Assembly: GCA_039970095.1 (NCBI GenBank) | Contig: JBDVMP010000066.1 | Span: 1-64,000 of the forward strand | DNA from: JAMZMI01 sp039970095 | GTDB lineage: Bacteria; Bacteroidota; Bacteroidia; Cytophagales; Cyclobacteriaceae | Reading direction: 5' to 3' | Length of the DNA: 64,000 nt | Program-made: the position numbers and the translations under genes | Notes under the pieces: generated by a model | The model's database searches: none | What the model was told of the DNA's origin: nothing | What the model saw: only the letters and a program-made list of their open reading frames with translations | Shown here: positions 52,514 to 61,281 of the stretch, one piece after another | Numbering within the stretch: the first letter of the stretch is position 1 | How the letters are laid out: every line of letters starts with the position of its first letter

Positions 52514-53760
52514 ATAAGCTAAAAAGCTGGCTAGACATATCATCAGAATCAGATTTTTCAATTTACAACATCCCTTTTGGTATATACAAAAGCGAAAAGT
52601 CAAAGCACACAGCAGCTACTGCGATTGGAGATTGGGTAGTTGACCTGGATGCGCTTCATGAGAGTGGATATTTTGAAGGAATCGACCTTCCCGAAAACAT
52701 ATTTAAAAACCAGTATCTCAACCAATTCATTGGCTTGGGCAAACCCATTACCAATGCCGTGAGGCTGAAACTGCAATCACTTTTTGAGGAAGGATCGAAG
52801 CTCCAAGAAGATATAGCAACCAGACACAAGGCGTTTGTGCCGGCAAATGATGCTACCATGCTCATGCCGGTGAGACCCGAAAATTATACGGATTTCTATT
52901 CGAGTGTAGAGCACGCCACCAATGTCGGAACGATGTTTCGTGATCCTGACAATGCCCTACTACCAAATTGGAAACACCTGCCTGTGGGCTATCATGGTAG
53001 AGCTTCTTCGATTGTGGAAAGTGGCGTGCCGATCCGACGACCAAAAGGGCAAACGAAAGCTCCCGATGCAGAAAATCCTTCTTTTGGCCCCACTAAAAGA
53101 TTGGATTTTGAGTTGGAAATGGCTTTTATCACCGGAAAGGAAACACCGCTCGGACAGCCTGTAGCTGCAGAAAATGCCGAAGACTATATATTTGGTTTTG
53201 TGATATTCAATGACTGGTCTGCAAGGGATGTACAGGTATGGGAGTATGTGCCACTTGGGCCATTTTTAGCTAAAAACTTTGCATCAAGCATATCTCCATG
53301 GATTGTAACTTTGGAAGCGCTCGAGCCATTTCGGGTACCCTCGCCTAAGCAAGACCCTGAGGTTTTGGACTATCTAAAAGTCTCGGGAAACAAAAATTTT
53401 GATATTGAGCTGGATGTATTCGTGCAACCTGATGGTGAGACACCACATTTGGTTTCTCAATCCAACTTCAAGCACATGTACTGGAACATCAACCAGCAAC
53501 TGGCGCATCAAACCTGCAATGGATGCAACCTGCGGGTTGCCGATTTCTATGCATCCGGAACCATAAGCGGCCCCACCCCAGGCAGGTATGGTTCCATGCT
53601 AGAGTTGGCATGGAAAGGAACTAAACCAATCCAAATGCCGGACGGCAGTACTCGAACCTTCATAGAAGATGGAGACACGGTGATCATGAAAGGGTTTGCT
53701 AAAAAAGATGAGATCAAAGTTGGGTTTGGTGAGGTAAGTACGAAGGTATTGGGGGTGTAA
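52510..53760 (+). CDS. fahA: Fumarylacetoacetase
   Basis: 416 residues. Hydrolyses fumarylacetoacetate to fumarate and acetoacetate, the last step of tyrosine degradation. Motifs: DFYSSVEHATNVGTMFRDP, LPVGYHGRASSIVESG, and the metal-binding FELEMAFITG and FNDWSARDVQVWEYVPLGP. The N-terminal SH3-like domain is present. No maleylacetoacetate isomerase gene is in the window; it would be needed between HmgA and FahA. Confidence 0.96.
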   Translation: MNKLKSWLDISSESDFSIYNIPFGIYKSEKSKHTAATAIGDWVVDLDALHESGYFEGIDLPENIFKNQYLNQFIGLGKPITNAVRLKLQSLFEEGSKLQEDIATRHKAFVPANDATMLMPVRPENYTDFYSSVEHATNVGTMFRDPDNALLPNWKHLPVGYHGRASSIVESGVPIRRPKGQTKAPDAENPSFGPTKRLDFELEMAFITGKETPLGQPVAAENAEDYIFGFVIFNDWSARDVQVWEYVPLGPFLAKNFASSISPWIVTLEALEPFRVPSPKQDPEVLDYLKVSGNKNFDIELDVFVQPDGETPHLVSQSNFKHMYWNINQQLAHQTCNGCNLRVADFYASGTISGPTPGRYGSMLELAWKGTKPIQMPDGSTRTFIEDGDTVIMKGFAKKDEIKVGFGEVSTKVLGV

Positions 53761-53835
53761 TAAAGCAAGGAAATAAACCAGTTCTAAACTGTGGTTATAT
53801 TTACACCTTTGTCTTTCACTTCTATCCCCCTTTTC

Positions 53836-56424
53836 ATGCGTATAGGATCTTTTTTCAAACTACTCACTTTTCTTCCTATACCATTGATTGCGCAAGTCGA
53901 TCACTGGGAGTCGATCATTGTGGAAGCAGACGAGTGGCAGTACACAGTACCTACCAGTCAGCCATCCAATCTATGGACTTCTCTAGATTTTGATGCATCT
54001 GCCTGGAGCACGGGAGCATCCGGGTTTGGATATGGCGATGATGACGACAACACCACTGTTACCAGCGGTACGCCGGCTATTTACATCAGAAAAGTATTCA
54101 GCATAACAGACAAAAATGCGATTGACCAGGCACTACTGCATCTGGATTATGACGACAGCTTCGTAGCATATCTGAACGGTCAGGAGATTGCCAGAGACCT
54201 GATTTCCGGCAACCCTCCGGACTACAACCAGTATGCTGATGGACTACATGAAGCAATGCTCTATCAAGACCAGACGCCTCCAGGCTTTGATGTTGATCCC
54301 GCCATACTGCTGGAAGGTGAAAATGTACTCGCAGTAGAAGTGCATAATGAAAGCAGCACCTCCTCGGATATGACAGCAATACCGATTTTTTCGGTGGGTC
54401 TAAATGACGACTCTAACAATTACTCGGCTACACCGTCGTGGTTTTCAGCTCCAGTAAACGTAGATTTTACAGACTCAAACCTGCCAATTGTAATAATCGA
54501 AACTAAAAATGGAGTGAGCATTCAGGATGACCCAAAAGTTGATGCCACGATGAAAATCTTGTACCGTGGCGAGGGTGAGCGCACATCATTGGATGACGAA
54601 AATACACCCGGCTATATAGACTACACTGGAAATATTCGGATAGAGTTTCGTGGTTCATCGTCTCAGGCTTTACCAAAAAAACCATACGGTTTCACAACTT
54701 ATGATGAGACGAACAGTGATAAAGAAAATGTGGAATTATTGGGTATGCCTAAGGAAAATGACTGGATCTTGAACAGCCTCGCCTTTGACCCATCCCTGAT
54801 TAGAGATTATATCACTTATAATCTCTCGAGGAAAATAGGTCAGTACGCCACCAGAACGCAGTTTTGCGAGGTGCTTGTAAATGGTGAATATGTCGGGCTT
54901 TATGTTCTTCAGGAAAAGATGAAAGCCGATGACAATCGCATCGACATCACTAAAATAGATATGGACGATGTTGCGCTTCCGAAATTGTCAGGAGGATATA
55001 TCACCAAGGCAGACAAAACTACCGGCGGAGATCCTGTTGCTTGGTCCATGCCCAACTATAGCGGCTGGGAAACCGATTTCATTCACGAAGTACCGAAACC
55101 CGAAGATGTAATCGCCGTGCAGCACGACTATATCAAATCGGAATTTGAAAAGTTAAGAGCAACAGCCTTAAGTCATAACTCATCATTTTCTCAGGGATAT
55201 CCATCGGTTATTGACATCCCCTCTTTCGTGGACTTCATGCTCCTAAATGAGTTAGCTTCCAATGCAGACGCCTACCAGTATAGCACCTATTTCCACAAGG
55301 ATCGCCGTGGAAAGCTAAGAGCCGGGCCAATATGGGATATCAATCTCAGCTATGGAAATGACCTCTTCCTGTGGGGTTTCGACAGAAGCCATACTGATGT
55401 CTGGCAGTTCGATTTTGACAATCGTGGTGCCACATTCTGGAGAGACCTATTTGAAGATCCGGATTTCAAATGCTACCTGGCCAAAAGATGGAACGAGCTG
55501 ACACAACTGGGCCAGCCATTTCACTTCATAAGCATCTCTGATGAGATAAGCGCAGCTGTGGCGACTATCAGTGAAGCCGCAGAAAGAGAGAATGCCAAAT
55601 GGGGAACCATACCTGATCATTCCATGGAAATTGTTAATATGAAAACATGGGTCAGCGACAGGATATCATGGATGAGTAACGAGCTTGGCTCTCCCACCTC
55701 ATGCCTCAACGTAGAAACCCCAAATCTGGTCATTTCCAAAATTCATTATCATCCCGCATCCGAAGAATTTGACGAAGAGGATCTTGAGTTTATCGAGATT
55801 CATAACAACAGCAGCGACGTAGTGGATCTGACCGGAGTATATTTTGGAGGGACCGGACTCTCATTCCAATTCTATTACCAATCCTACCTCATGCCGGACG
55901 CTCGAATATTTGTATCCAGCGACTCTTCTGCATTCCGAGAAACCTACGGAACTCCGGCTTATGGCACATTCTCACGCCATTTGTCCAACAAATCAGAAAG
56001 CATCTCGCTGAGAGATGGTTTTGGAAATTTAATAGATGAAGTTGCATATAGTGACGATGCGCCCTGGCCAATCGAGGCAGATGGAGACGGCTACTGCCTA
56101 GAGCTCATTGACTCGAATCTAGATAACGCCTTGGCCGAAAGTTGGAAAGCCAGCATTCCCAACATCTCAATTATACTGAGCGCTGAAACATTGCATTCAG
56201 ATGTTTTAGTTTATCCCAATCCGGCACAGGAATACCTAATCATTGAAGGCCAGAAAACCATGGATACGATAACCTTGAGCACAATAGATGGCAAAGTCAT
56301 ATACAGTGCTCAGCCTGGCTCTAATAGTCATAAAATATCCATTTCAAACCTCAGCGCAGGCGTCTATCTGGTATTTATCAAACACGGAAAAGAGACCGTC
56401 AGGAGAAAAATCAGTATTCAGTAG
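53836..56424 (+). CDS. Secreted CotH-like kinase with lamin-tail domain and T9SS sorting signal
   Basis: 862 residues from ATG at 53836, preferred over an in-frame ATG at 53791 because it gives a normal signal peptide (RIGSFFKLLTFLPIPLIAQ). A beta-domain of about 200 residues leads to the CotH region (~215-590): GSSSQALPKKPYGF, DWILNSLAFDPSLIRDYITY and DWILN...NGEYVGLYVLQEKM, then NADAYQYSTYFHKDRRGKLR and GPIWDINLSYGND. A lamin-tail-like domain follows (~629-755), then a type A T9SS domain (VLVYPNPAQEYLIIEG). CotH kinases phosphorylate secreted proteins in spore-formers; this one would act outside the cell. Confidence 0.85.
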   Translation: MRIGSFFKLLTFLPIPLIAQVDHWESIIVEADEWQYTVPTSQPSNLWTSLDFDASAWSTGASGFGYGDDDDNTTVTSGTPAIYIRKVFSITDKNAIDQALLHLDYDDSFVAYLNGQEIARDLISGNPPDYNQYADGLHEAMLYQDQTPPGFDVDPAILLEGENVLAVEVHNESSTSSDMTAIPIFSVGLNDDSNNYSATPSWFSAPVNVDFTDSNLPIVIIETKNGVSIQDDPKVDATMKILYRGEGERTSLDDENTPGYIDYTGNIRIEFRGSSSQALPKKPYGFTTYDETNSDKENVELLGMPKENDWILNSLAFDPSLIRDYITYNLSRKIGQYATRTQFCEVLVNGEYVGLYVLQEKMKADDNRIDITKIDMDDVALPKLSGGYITKADKTTGGDPVAWSMPNYSGWETDFIHEVPKPEDVIAVQHDYIKSEFEKLRATALSHNSSFSQGYPSVIDIPSFVDFMLLNELASNADAYQYSTYFHKDRRGKLRAGPIWDINLSYGNDLFLWGFDRSHTDVWQFDFDNRGATFWRDLFEDPDFKCYLAKRWNELTQLGQPFHFISISDEISAAVATISEAAERENAKWGTIPDHSMEIVNMKTWVSDRISWMSNELGSPTSCLNVETPNLVISKIHYHPASEEFDEEDLEFIEIHNNSSDVVDLTGVYFGGTGLSFQFYYQSYLMPDARIFVSSDSSAFRETYGTPAYGTFSRHLSNKSESISLRDGFGNLIDEVAYSDDAPWPIEADGDGYCLELIDSNLDNALAESWKASIPNISIILSAETLHSDVLVYPNPAQEYLIIEGQKTMDTITLSTIDGKVIYSAQPGSNSHKISISNLSAGVYLVFIKHGKETVRRKISIQ

Positions 56425-56566
56425 CCTTTTTCATAACACCAGATCACCATACTTGTAACCTTTTTAGGTTGACTCGGTATTACAATTAAAGGAGAATAGT
56501 TGCTTGCTCATGCAACCATCAAAATTGGCTGTTGTCCTTTAAAAAACTCACCAACCCCTAAAACGC

Positions 56567-58936
56567 ATGCTAAGGAATTTTTTCGTTGTGACCTGGCGCA
56601 ACCTTCGTAGAAACGGACTTTACTCCACTATCAATATTGCCGGCCTTTCTATCGGTATTACCTGTAGCATCCTCATTTTATTATGGGTCGCAGATGAAAC
56701 TTCCTACGACAAGTTTGTACCTAAAGTCAATCGGCTGCATCAAGTCTGGGTCAATGCTGAGTTTGACGGCAAGACCAACTCCTGGAGATCCATCCCCCTT
56801 CCTTCCTATGAAGCGCTAAAAAACGAGCACAGCGATATTGTGAATACTTGTGTGACAGGATGGGGAGGAGACCACCTCCTCACCGTGAACGACACACGCA
56901 TTATCAAAAAAGGGTACTTCGCAAGTAAGGAGTTTCTTCAAATGTTCGAATACCCACTCATAGTCGGGAGTGCCGAAAATGTAATGGAAAACCCCTCTTC
57001 TATCGTGATTAGCGAGAGACTTGGAAAAATCCTTTTTGGTGAAAAAAATCCGCTAGGAGAAATCATTCGGGTAGATGATAAGAGTTCACTCACAGTCACC
57101 GGAATACTCAAAGACATTCCCTCAAATTCCTCTTTTGAGTTTGACTATCTGATACCCTGGAAGCACCGTGAGTCGATCAACCCATGGGTGGTGAGAAATA
57201 AAACAAACTGGGGTAACTATTCCTTTCAGGTTTTTGTAGAGCTAGCTGCAGATGATAAGGCGCCTCTTGTAGAAGAAGGCATTAAGGATCTCCTTACGGA
57301 AAAAGGACAGGACGATATACCTCGGGAATTTTTCCTTCACCCTATGCCCGAGTGGCGCTTGCATTCCAACTTTGAAAATGGTGTGGCCACTGGAGGCATG
57401 AGCGATTATGTCCAACTTTTCACAATCATTGCCGCATTCATTTTGGTCATTGCCTGCATCAATTTCATGAACCTGGCCACTGCCAGATCTGAAAAGCGCG
57501 TACGTGAAGTCGGCATTCGCAAATCATTGGGATCCAATAGAAAGCAGCTCATTTCGCAGTTTATTGGTGAGTCGGTTTTCATCTCTACGCTATCCTACTC
57601 ACTGGCTCTTCTTTTGGCGTATGCCTGCCTAAATCCATATAATATCCTCGTAGAAAAAACACTGGAAATCGATCCGTTTTCTACCCAATTCTGGATTTTT
57701 TCCGTCGGGGTGATCCTGGTCACAGGTGTGCTCTCGGGAAGCTACCCAGCATTATACCTATCCTCTTTCGATCCCGTAAAAACACTAAAAGGCTCTGTTT
57801 TTACGGGTAAAAATTCGGGAATACCCCGAAAAGTACTGGTCACTCTGCAGTTTGCATTTTCTATTATCCTGATGATCAGTACTGTGGTCATTTACAAACA
57901 GATAGAACTGGTCAAAAATCGGGAAATTGGATATGCTCAGGAGAACCTGATCACTGTAGAGACCACTGACGCCATAGAGGACAACTATGAGGTGTTGAAG
58001 AATGATCTGGAACAATCAGGAGCGGTAGAATCCGTTTGCATTTCAAACAGCCCTATCAACAACATCCAATCCAATAATTTTCTGGGGTGGCCTGGAAAAC
58101 CAGAAAGCCTCAAAGTAATCTTTGCGACCATATCAACGCAATATGATTATGCCCGAACCATGGGTATCAAAATGTTGCACGGCCGTGACTTTTCGCGGGA
58201 GTTTGCCACGGATACTGCCGCCATTGTGATCAACAAAACCGCTCTCGACATGATGGACTTAGGAGACGACCCGATCGGAACACAACTAGACCTCTGGGGA
58301 GGAAAGCGAAAGCTCATTGGAGTCACAGAAGATGTACTCATGGGGTCACCATATCAGGCCATCCCTCCCACATTCTTCGTTCTCAATCCTGATTGGGTGA
58401 GCTATGTAACAGTGAGACTGAAAAAAACCAACAACCTGCAAGCCTCCTTAAGCACTGTAGAAAGCATCTTCAACACGCACAACCCAGCTTACCCTTTCGA
58501 TTATAAGTTTGTTGATGAAGAGTTTGCAAAAAAATTCACCACCATCAGTCTAACGCAAAAATTGGCAACTATATTTTCGTTTCTTGCCATCTTCATCACC
58601 GGGCTAGGACTATTCGGCCTGGCCTCATACACAGCCGAACAACGAATCAAAGAAATCGGCATTCGCAAAGTACTTGGAGCTAGTGTTGTCTGTTTGGTCA
58701 CGCTCATTTCACGAGAGTTTACCAAACTGGTAATCATCTCCTTTGCACTAGCTGCTCCGGCTGCCTGGTATCTACTCGACACCTATCTTGACCGCTACCC
58801 TATTCGCACGGATGTGCCCTGGTGGGTGTTCCCAATCGCTGGCATAGTGGCCTTAGGATTTGCACTAGCTATAGTCTCCAATCAGGCCAGAAAAGCTGCA
58901 CTAACAAATCCTGCCCAATCATTGAGAAGCGAGTAG
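56567..58936 (+). CDS. MacB/FtsX-type ABC transporter permease
   Basis: 789 residues: N-terminal helix (NIAGLSIGITCSILILLWV, ~20-42), a large periplasmic MacB-PCD domain, then helices near 285-315, 335-360, 375-400, a second periplasmic region, and three C-terminal helices (ATIFSFLAIFITGLGLFGLA onward). The two FtsX domains carry EKRVREVGIRKSLGSNRKQL and EQRIKEIGIRKVLGAS. The class forms lipoprotein or peptide export or mechanotransmission complexes with an ATPase (MacB or LolD type) encoded elsewhere. No ATPase gene is adjacent. Confidence 0.93.
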   Translation: MLRNFFVVTWRNLRRNGLYSTINIAGLSIGITCSILILLWVADETSYDKFVPKVNRLHQVWVNAEFDGKTNSWRSIPLPSYEALKNEHSDIVNTCVTGWGGDHLLTVNDTRIIKKGYFASKEFLQMFEYPLIVGSAENVMENPSSIVISERLGKILFGEKNPLGEIIRVDDKSSLTVTGILKDIPSNSSFEFDYLIPWKHRESINPWVVRNKTNWGNYSFQVFVELAADDKAPLVEEGIKDLLTEKGQDDIPREFFLHPMPEWRLHSNFENGVATGGMSDYVQLFTIIAAFILVIACINFMNLATARSEKRVREVGIRKSLGSNRKQLISQFIGESVFISTLSYSLALLLAYACLNPYNILVEKTLEIDPFSTQFWIFSVGVILVTGVLSGSYPALYLSSFDPVKTLKGSVFTGKNSGIPRKVLVTLQFAFSIILMISTVVIYKQIELVKNREIGYAQENLITVETTDAIEDNYEVLKNDLEQSGAVESVCISNSPINNIQSNNFLGWPGKPESLKVIFATISTQYDYARTMGIKMLHGRDFSREFATDTAAIVINKTALDMMDLGDDPIGTQLDLWGGKRKLIGVTEDVLMGSPYQAIPPTFFVLNPDWVSYVTVRLKKTNNLQASLSTVESIFNTHNPAYPFDYKFVDEEFAKKFTTISLTQKLATIFSFLAIFITGLGLFGLASYTAEQRIKEIGIRKVLGASVVCLVTLISREFTKLVIISFALAAPAAWYLLDTYLDRYPIRTDVPWWVFPIAGIVALGFALAIVSNQARKAALTNPAQSLRSE

Positions 58937-59026
58937 TCTGATGCCGTTTTGTGTTTGATGACGTCACAACTTTTTGCGTCCCGTCAGTGTTAAAGGAGTG
59001 AAATTACCTTCATTTAAATGAACAGC

Positions 59027-59917
59027 ATGATATCCATAGTCAGCGTACTGGCCTTGTCAGCAATGTTTGCCTGCCAGACAACTTCCCAAAAAGAGACCCG
59101 GGCTAACCCCTACACCGAAGAGCTAAAAGAGTATTGGTTTAGCGGAGAAGCAGAACTCACAAGCTATGAACTGAAGCAGGCTCGCTATGGCGAAATACGT
59201 GAAGGAAAGTCAGTCTTGATTTTCGTCACGGAGGATTTTTCCTCTAAAACGATGACCAAAGCAGATAACCCTACTAAAGATAACTTTCCTATACTGAAAC
59301 TGAACAATACCCGAAAATTCAACACCGGCATCTACCCCTACTCCATGATGACTAGCACGTTTTTTCCATTCCCTGATGGAGAAAATTCCATCAAAGTCTC
59401 CACAAGTAGTCAAGAGTGGTGTGGACACACATATCTCGAACTTATAGACAAAGGAGATTTTGAAATTCAAAATCATTCTTACTTCCAAAGTGAAGCGAAG
59501 AAAAAAATCACCTTGGATAAAGACATTCTGGAAGATGACCTGTGGAGCAGGATTAGAATAAACCCCGATGATCTCCCAACCGGAACGCATAAGGTTATTC
59601 CATCATTCTTTTTCCTACGTTTATCTCATAATGATATCAAGGCCTATAGCTGCGACCTCAACCTGCACAAGAAGAATGATAGTTTGAGTACCTACCAGAT
59701 TTCTTATCCAGAGTTGGAGCGAAACTTGAAAATCACCTTTGAATCAGCTTTCCCATTCAAGATTGTTGCTTGGGAAGACACTCACTACAGCGGCTATGGC
59801 GAAAGCAGGAAAAAATTAACCACAAGTGCAACAGCCATCAAAACCATCAGGTCTCAGTACTGGAGCAAAAACTCGAATGCTGATGTTGGCTTGAGGGGAG
59901 AATTGGGGTTGGAATAG
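59027..59917 (+). CDS. Lipoprotein of unknown function
   Basis: 296 residues from ATG at 59027; an ATG nine bases upstream is in frame. Lipoprotein-like start (MISIVSVLALSAMFAC, Cys ~16). The body is beta-rich with two cysteines (SSQEWCGHTY and AYSCDLNLHKK). It contains SGEAELTSYELKQARYGEIREGKSVLIFVTEDF, recognisable in many Bacteroidota as a hypothetical lipoprotein. No function assigned. Upstream is a TGACGTCA palindrome of uncertain meaning. Confidence 0.65.
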   Translation: MISIVSVLALSAMFACQTTSQKETRANPYTEELKEYWFSGEAELTSYELKQARYGEIREGKSVLIFVTEDFSSKTMTKADNPTKDNFPILKLNNTRKFNTGIYPYSMMTSTFFPFPDGENSIKVSTSSQEWCGHTYLELIDKGDFEIQNHSYFQSEAKKKITLDKDILEDDLWSRIRINPDDLPTGTHKVIPSFFFLRLSHNDIKAYSCDLNLHKKNDSLSTYQISYPELERNLKITFESAFPFKIVAWEDTHYSGYGESRKKLTTSATAIKTIRSQYWSKNSNADVGLRGELGLE

Positions 59918-59992
59918 GTGAAAATTAGTCCATTTAGTGATCCCTAAGAAAGTTTTGAGAGATCAGTAATCAACCAAAAGCCATAAAATGTT

Positions 59993-60010
59993 ATTACATT
60001 TGTAATTACA
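59993..60010 (+). promoter_or_regulatory. mazEF promoter and operator
   Basis: TACATTTG (59995-60002) fits the -7 box, 20 bases before the mazE ATG. It overlaps ATTACA-TT-TGTAAT and, sharing bases, the palindrome TGTAATTACA, giving the arrangement ATTACA, TGTAAT, ATTACA. This is the layout of an autorepression site for a MazE/MazEF complex. Confidence 0.55.
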
Positions 60011-60021
60011 AAAGTTAAGTC

Positions 60022-60261
60022 ATGAAACTTAAGATCACAAAAATCGGCAATTCACAAGGGGTTCGTATTCCCAAAGAGTTTCTTCAGGGCTTTTCTGAGG
60101 GAATGGAGTTTAAACTCTCACGAAAAGGTGATAGCCTCATATTATCACCTAACCCAAAATCCAGAAAAACCTGGGAAGATCAAATCGCAAAAGCTTCACA
60201 CGATGATTCAAATGATTTCATCATCAATGATTTTGATGAAAATGATTGGGAATGGAAATAA
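60022..60261 (+). CDS. mazE: MazE-type antitoxin (AbrB/SpoVT fold)
   Basis: 79 residues. KLKITKIGNSQGVRIPKEFLQGF at the N-terminus is the swapped-hairpin AbrB/MazE DNA-binding domain. The C-terminus is acidic (DDSNDFIINDFDENDWEWK) and would bind the MazF dimer. The 3' end overlaps the mazF start, the usual order antitoxin-toxin. Likely autoregulated through the palindromes at its promoter. Confidence 0.92.
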   Translation: MKLKITKIGNSQGVRIPKEFLQGFSEGMEFKLSRKGDSLILSPNPKSRKTWEDQIAKASHDDSNDFIINDFDENDWEWK

Positions 60262-60575
60262 GGAAATACGATGTGGTACTAGTCAGACTAGATCCTACAG
60301 TAGGTAAAGAAATTCAAAAAACCAGACCTGCAATTATCGTATCTCCAGATGAGATTAATAAAAACTGGAGTCCCGTTGTAATAGTGCCGCTGACTTCAGC
60401 TCTGCGCCCACTTGATTTTCGGGTAGATGTTCAATTTGATAAAAAAAAGGGACAGGCCGCAATAGACCAAATCAAGGCTGTAGATAAATCTCGCATCCTT
60501 AAAAAACTAGGCTCATTGAGTCCCAAGGATGCCAAAAACCTGGGCGATTGGATGAAAGTATTTTTTGAGGATTGA
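60252..60575 (+). CDS. mazF: MazF-type endoribonuclease toxin
   Basis: 107 residues from ATG at 60252; a TTG six bases upstream is less likely. MEIRKYDVVLVRLDPTVGKEIQKTRPAIIVS is the PemK/MazF core, and VPLTSALRPLDFRVDVQ and GQAAIDQIKAVDKSRI follow. A sequence-specific mRNA interferase (family knowledge; the cut site is unknown). Overlaps mazE by 10 bases. All core residues are in place, so the toxin looks intact. Confidence 0.92.
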   Translation: MEIRKYDVVLVRLDPTVGKEIQKTRPAIIVSPDEINKNWSPVVIVPLTSALRPLDFRVDVQFDKKKGQAAIDQIKAVDKSRILKKLGSLSPKDAKNLGDWMKVFFED

Positions 60576-60645
60576 CTTGGTGGTCAGGGCACAGCATTAA
60601 TGTTATTACCACTAACCAAATAACAATTAGTCAATACCACCAAGT
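60575..60645 (+). repeat. Nested inverted repeat after mazF
   Basis: Outer arms ACTTGGTGGT (60575-60584) and ACCACCAAGT (60636-60645), perfect over 10 bases. Inner arms TGTTATT (60601-60607) and AATAACA (60619-60625), perfect over 7 bases. The RNA would form a two-part stem-loop at the 3' end of the mazEF message. No T-run follows directly. The rest of the 282-base gap up to 60857 holds no convincing gene apart from the terminator at 60802-60836. Confidence 0.6.
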
Positions 60646-60801
60646 TTAATGAGCTAATATTTCTATTGATGAAAAGAATAATCGTCATCTCACTTAGTCT
60701 GAGAAAGCAATGGGATAGCACCCGTTCGAAATCCCCGAGTCTTTCGAAACTTGTTCAGCCTTTTACAAGCTTTAAAGCATCTCTCTTTCACCTGCTAAGC
60801 C

Positions 60802-60836
60802 AAAAAAGCCTTTCCCTGAATCAGAGAAAGGCTTTT
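60802..60836 (-). terminator. Intrinsic terminator of the small conserved gene at 60858
   Basis: AAAGCCTTTC...GAAAGGCTTT stem with inner CTGA/TCAG pairing, T-run on the minus strand. Confidence 0.8.
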
Positions 60837-60857
60837 GGAATATCTTTAATTTGAATC

Positions 60858-61148
60858 TTAAGCTACATTCAAGGTCTTCACAAGCTCTACCGGACCGAAT
60901 TGTCTGGTATGAAGAACTGTTTTCTTCCCTTTGATCAATTGAATTTCCGTGTTAGGAAAACCAGTCGAAGCGTGCTTCTTGATCACATCATTGTAAAAAA
61001 CACGTGCCTTGTCAATCTCTCCTTTCCCGAAATCATGTTTGTGATCGTACTTCTGGATTTTCTGTCCGGGGATCACGTGATACATGGAAACGATTACCGA
61101 ATATGTCGGTTTAAAAGAGGTTAAAAAATTGTTCCAGGCTTTTTTCAT
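60858..61148 (-). CDS. Small conserved protein of unknown function (96 aa)
   Basis: 96 residues, MKKAWNNFLTSFKPTYSVIV at the N-terminus, then YHVIPGQKIQKYDHKHDFGKG and a C-terminal strand TVLHTRQFGPVELVKTLNV. The predicted fold is mixed alpha/beta with no signal peptide. Bounded by terminators on both sides, it is a monocistronic gene. I do not recognise a named family. Confidence 0.7.
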   Translation of the reverse strand: MKKAWNNFLTSFKPTYSVIVSMYHVIPGQKIQKYDHKHDFGKGEIDKARVFYNDVIKKHASTGFPNTEIQLIKGKKTVLHTRQFGPVELVKTLNVA

Positions 61149-61221
61149 TACTCAAAGAATGTTTTGGTACGCCAAGTTTAATAAATAAGGGGCTTAATTG
61201 AAATAATAATTGACGGGTTTG

Positions 61222-61254
61222 TAAAAATAAAAGGCCGTATGCAAGCATACGGCC
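61222..61254 (-). terminator. Intrinsic terminator of the ftsA-ftsZ transcript
   Basis: Perfect stem GGCCGTATGC / GCATACGGCC with an AA loop, then T-rich on the minus strand. It lies about 30 bases after the ftsZ stop. Confidence 0.9.
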
Positions 61255-61281
61255 TCTCGTGGCAGAAATAATTTTTGTGAA

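Noticed and set aside
58955..58985. TGACGTCA palindrome upstream of the 59027 lipoprotein gene
   Set aside because: An 8-base palindrome alone is too short to claim an operator, and no promoter box is aligned with it.
60575..60645. Nested inverted repeat considered as an integron attC site or insertion-sequence ends
   Set aside because: The RYYYAAC/GTTRRRY core pairs of attC are absent, and no target duplication or transposase is present.
60720..60745. GTTCGAAATCC resembling a tRNA T-arm
   Set aside because: The flanking bases cannot form a T-stem and no other arms fit; not a tRNA.
60666..60854. 62-codon plus-strand ORF after mazF
   Set aside because: It runs through the terminator stem of the opposite-strand gene, with unlikely composition (rich in Ser/Lys), so it is probably not coding.
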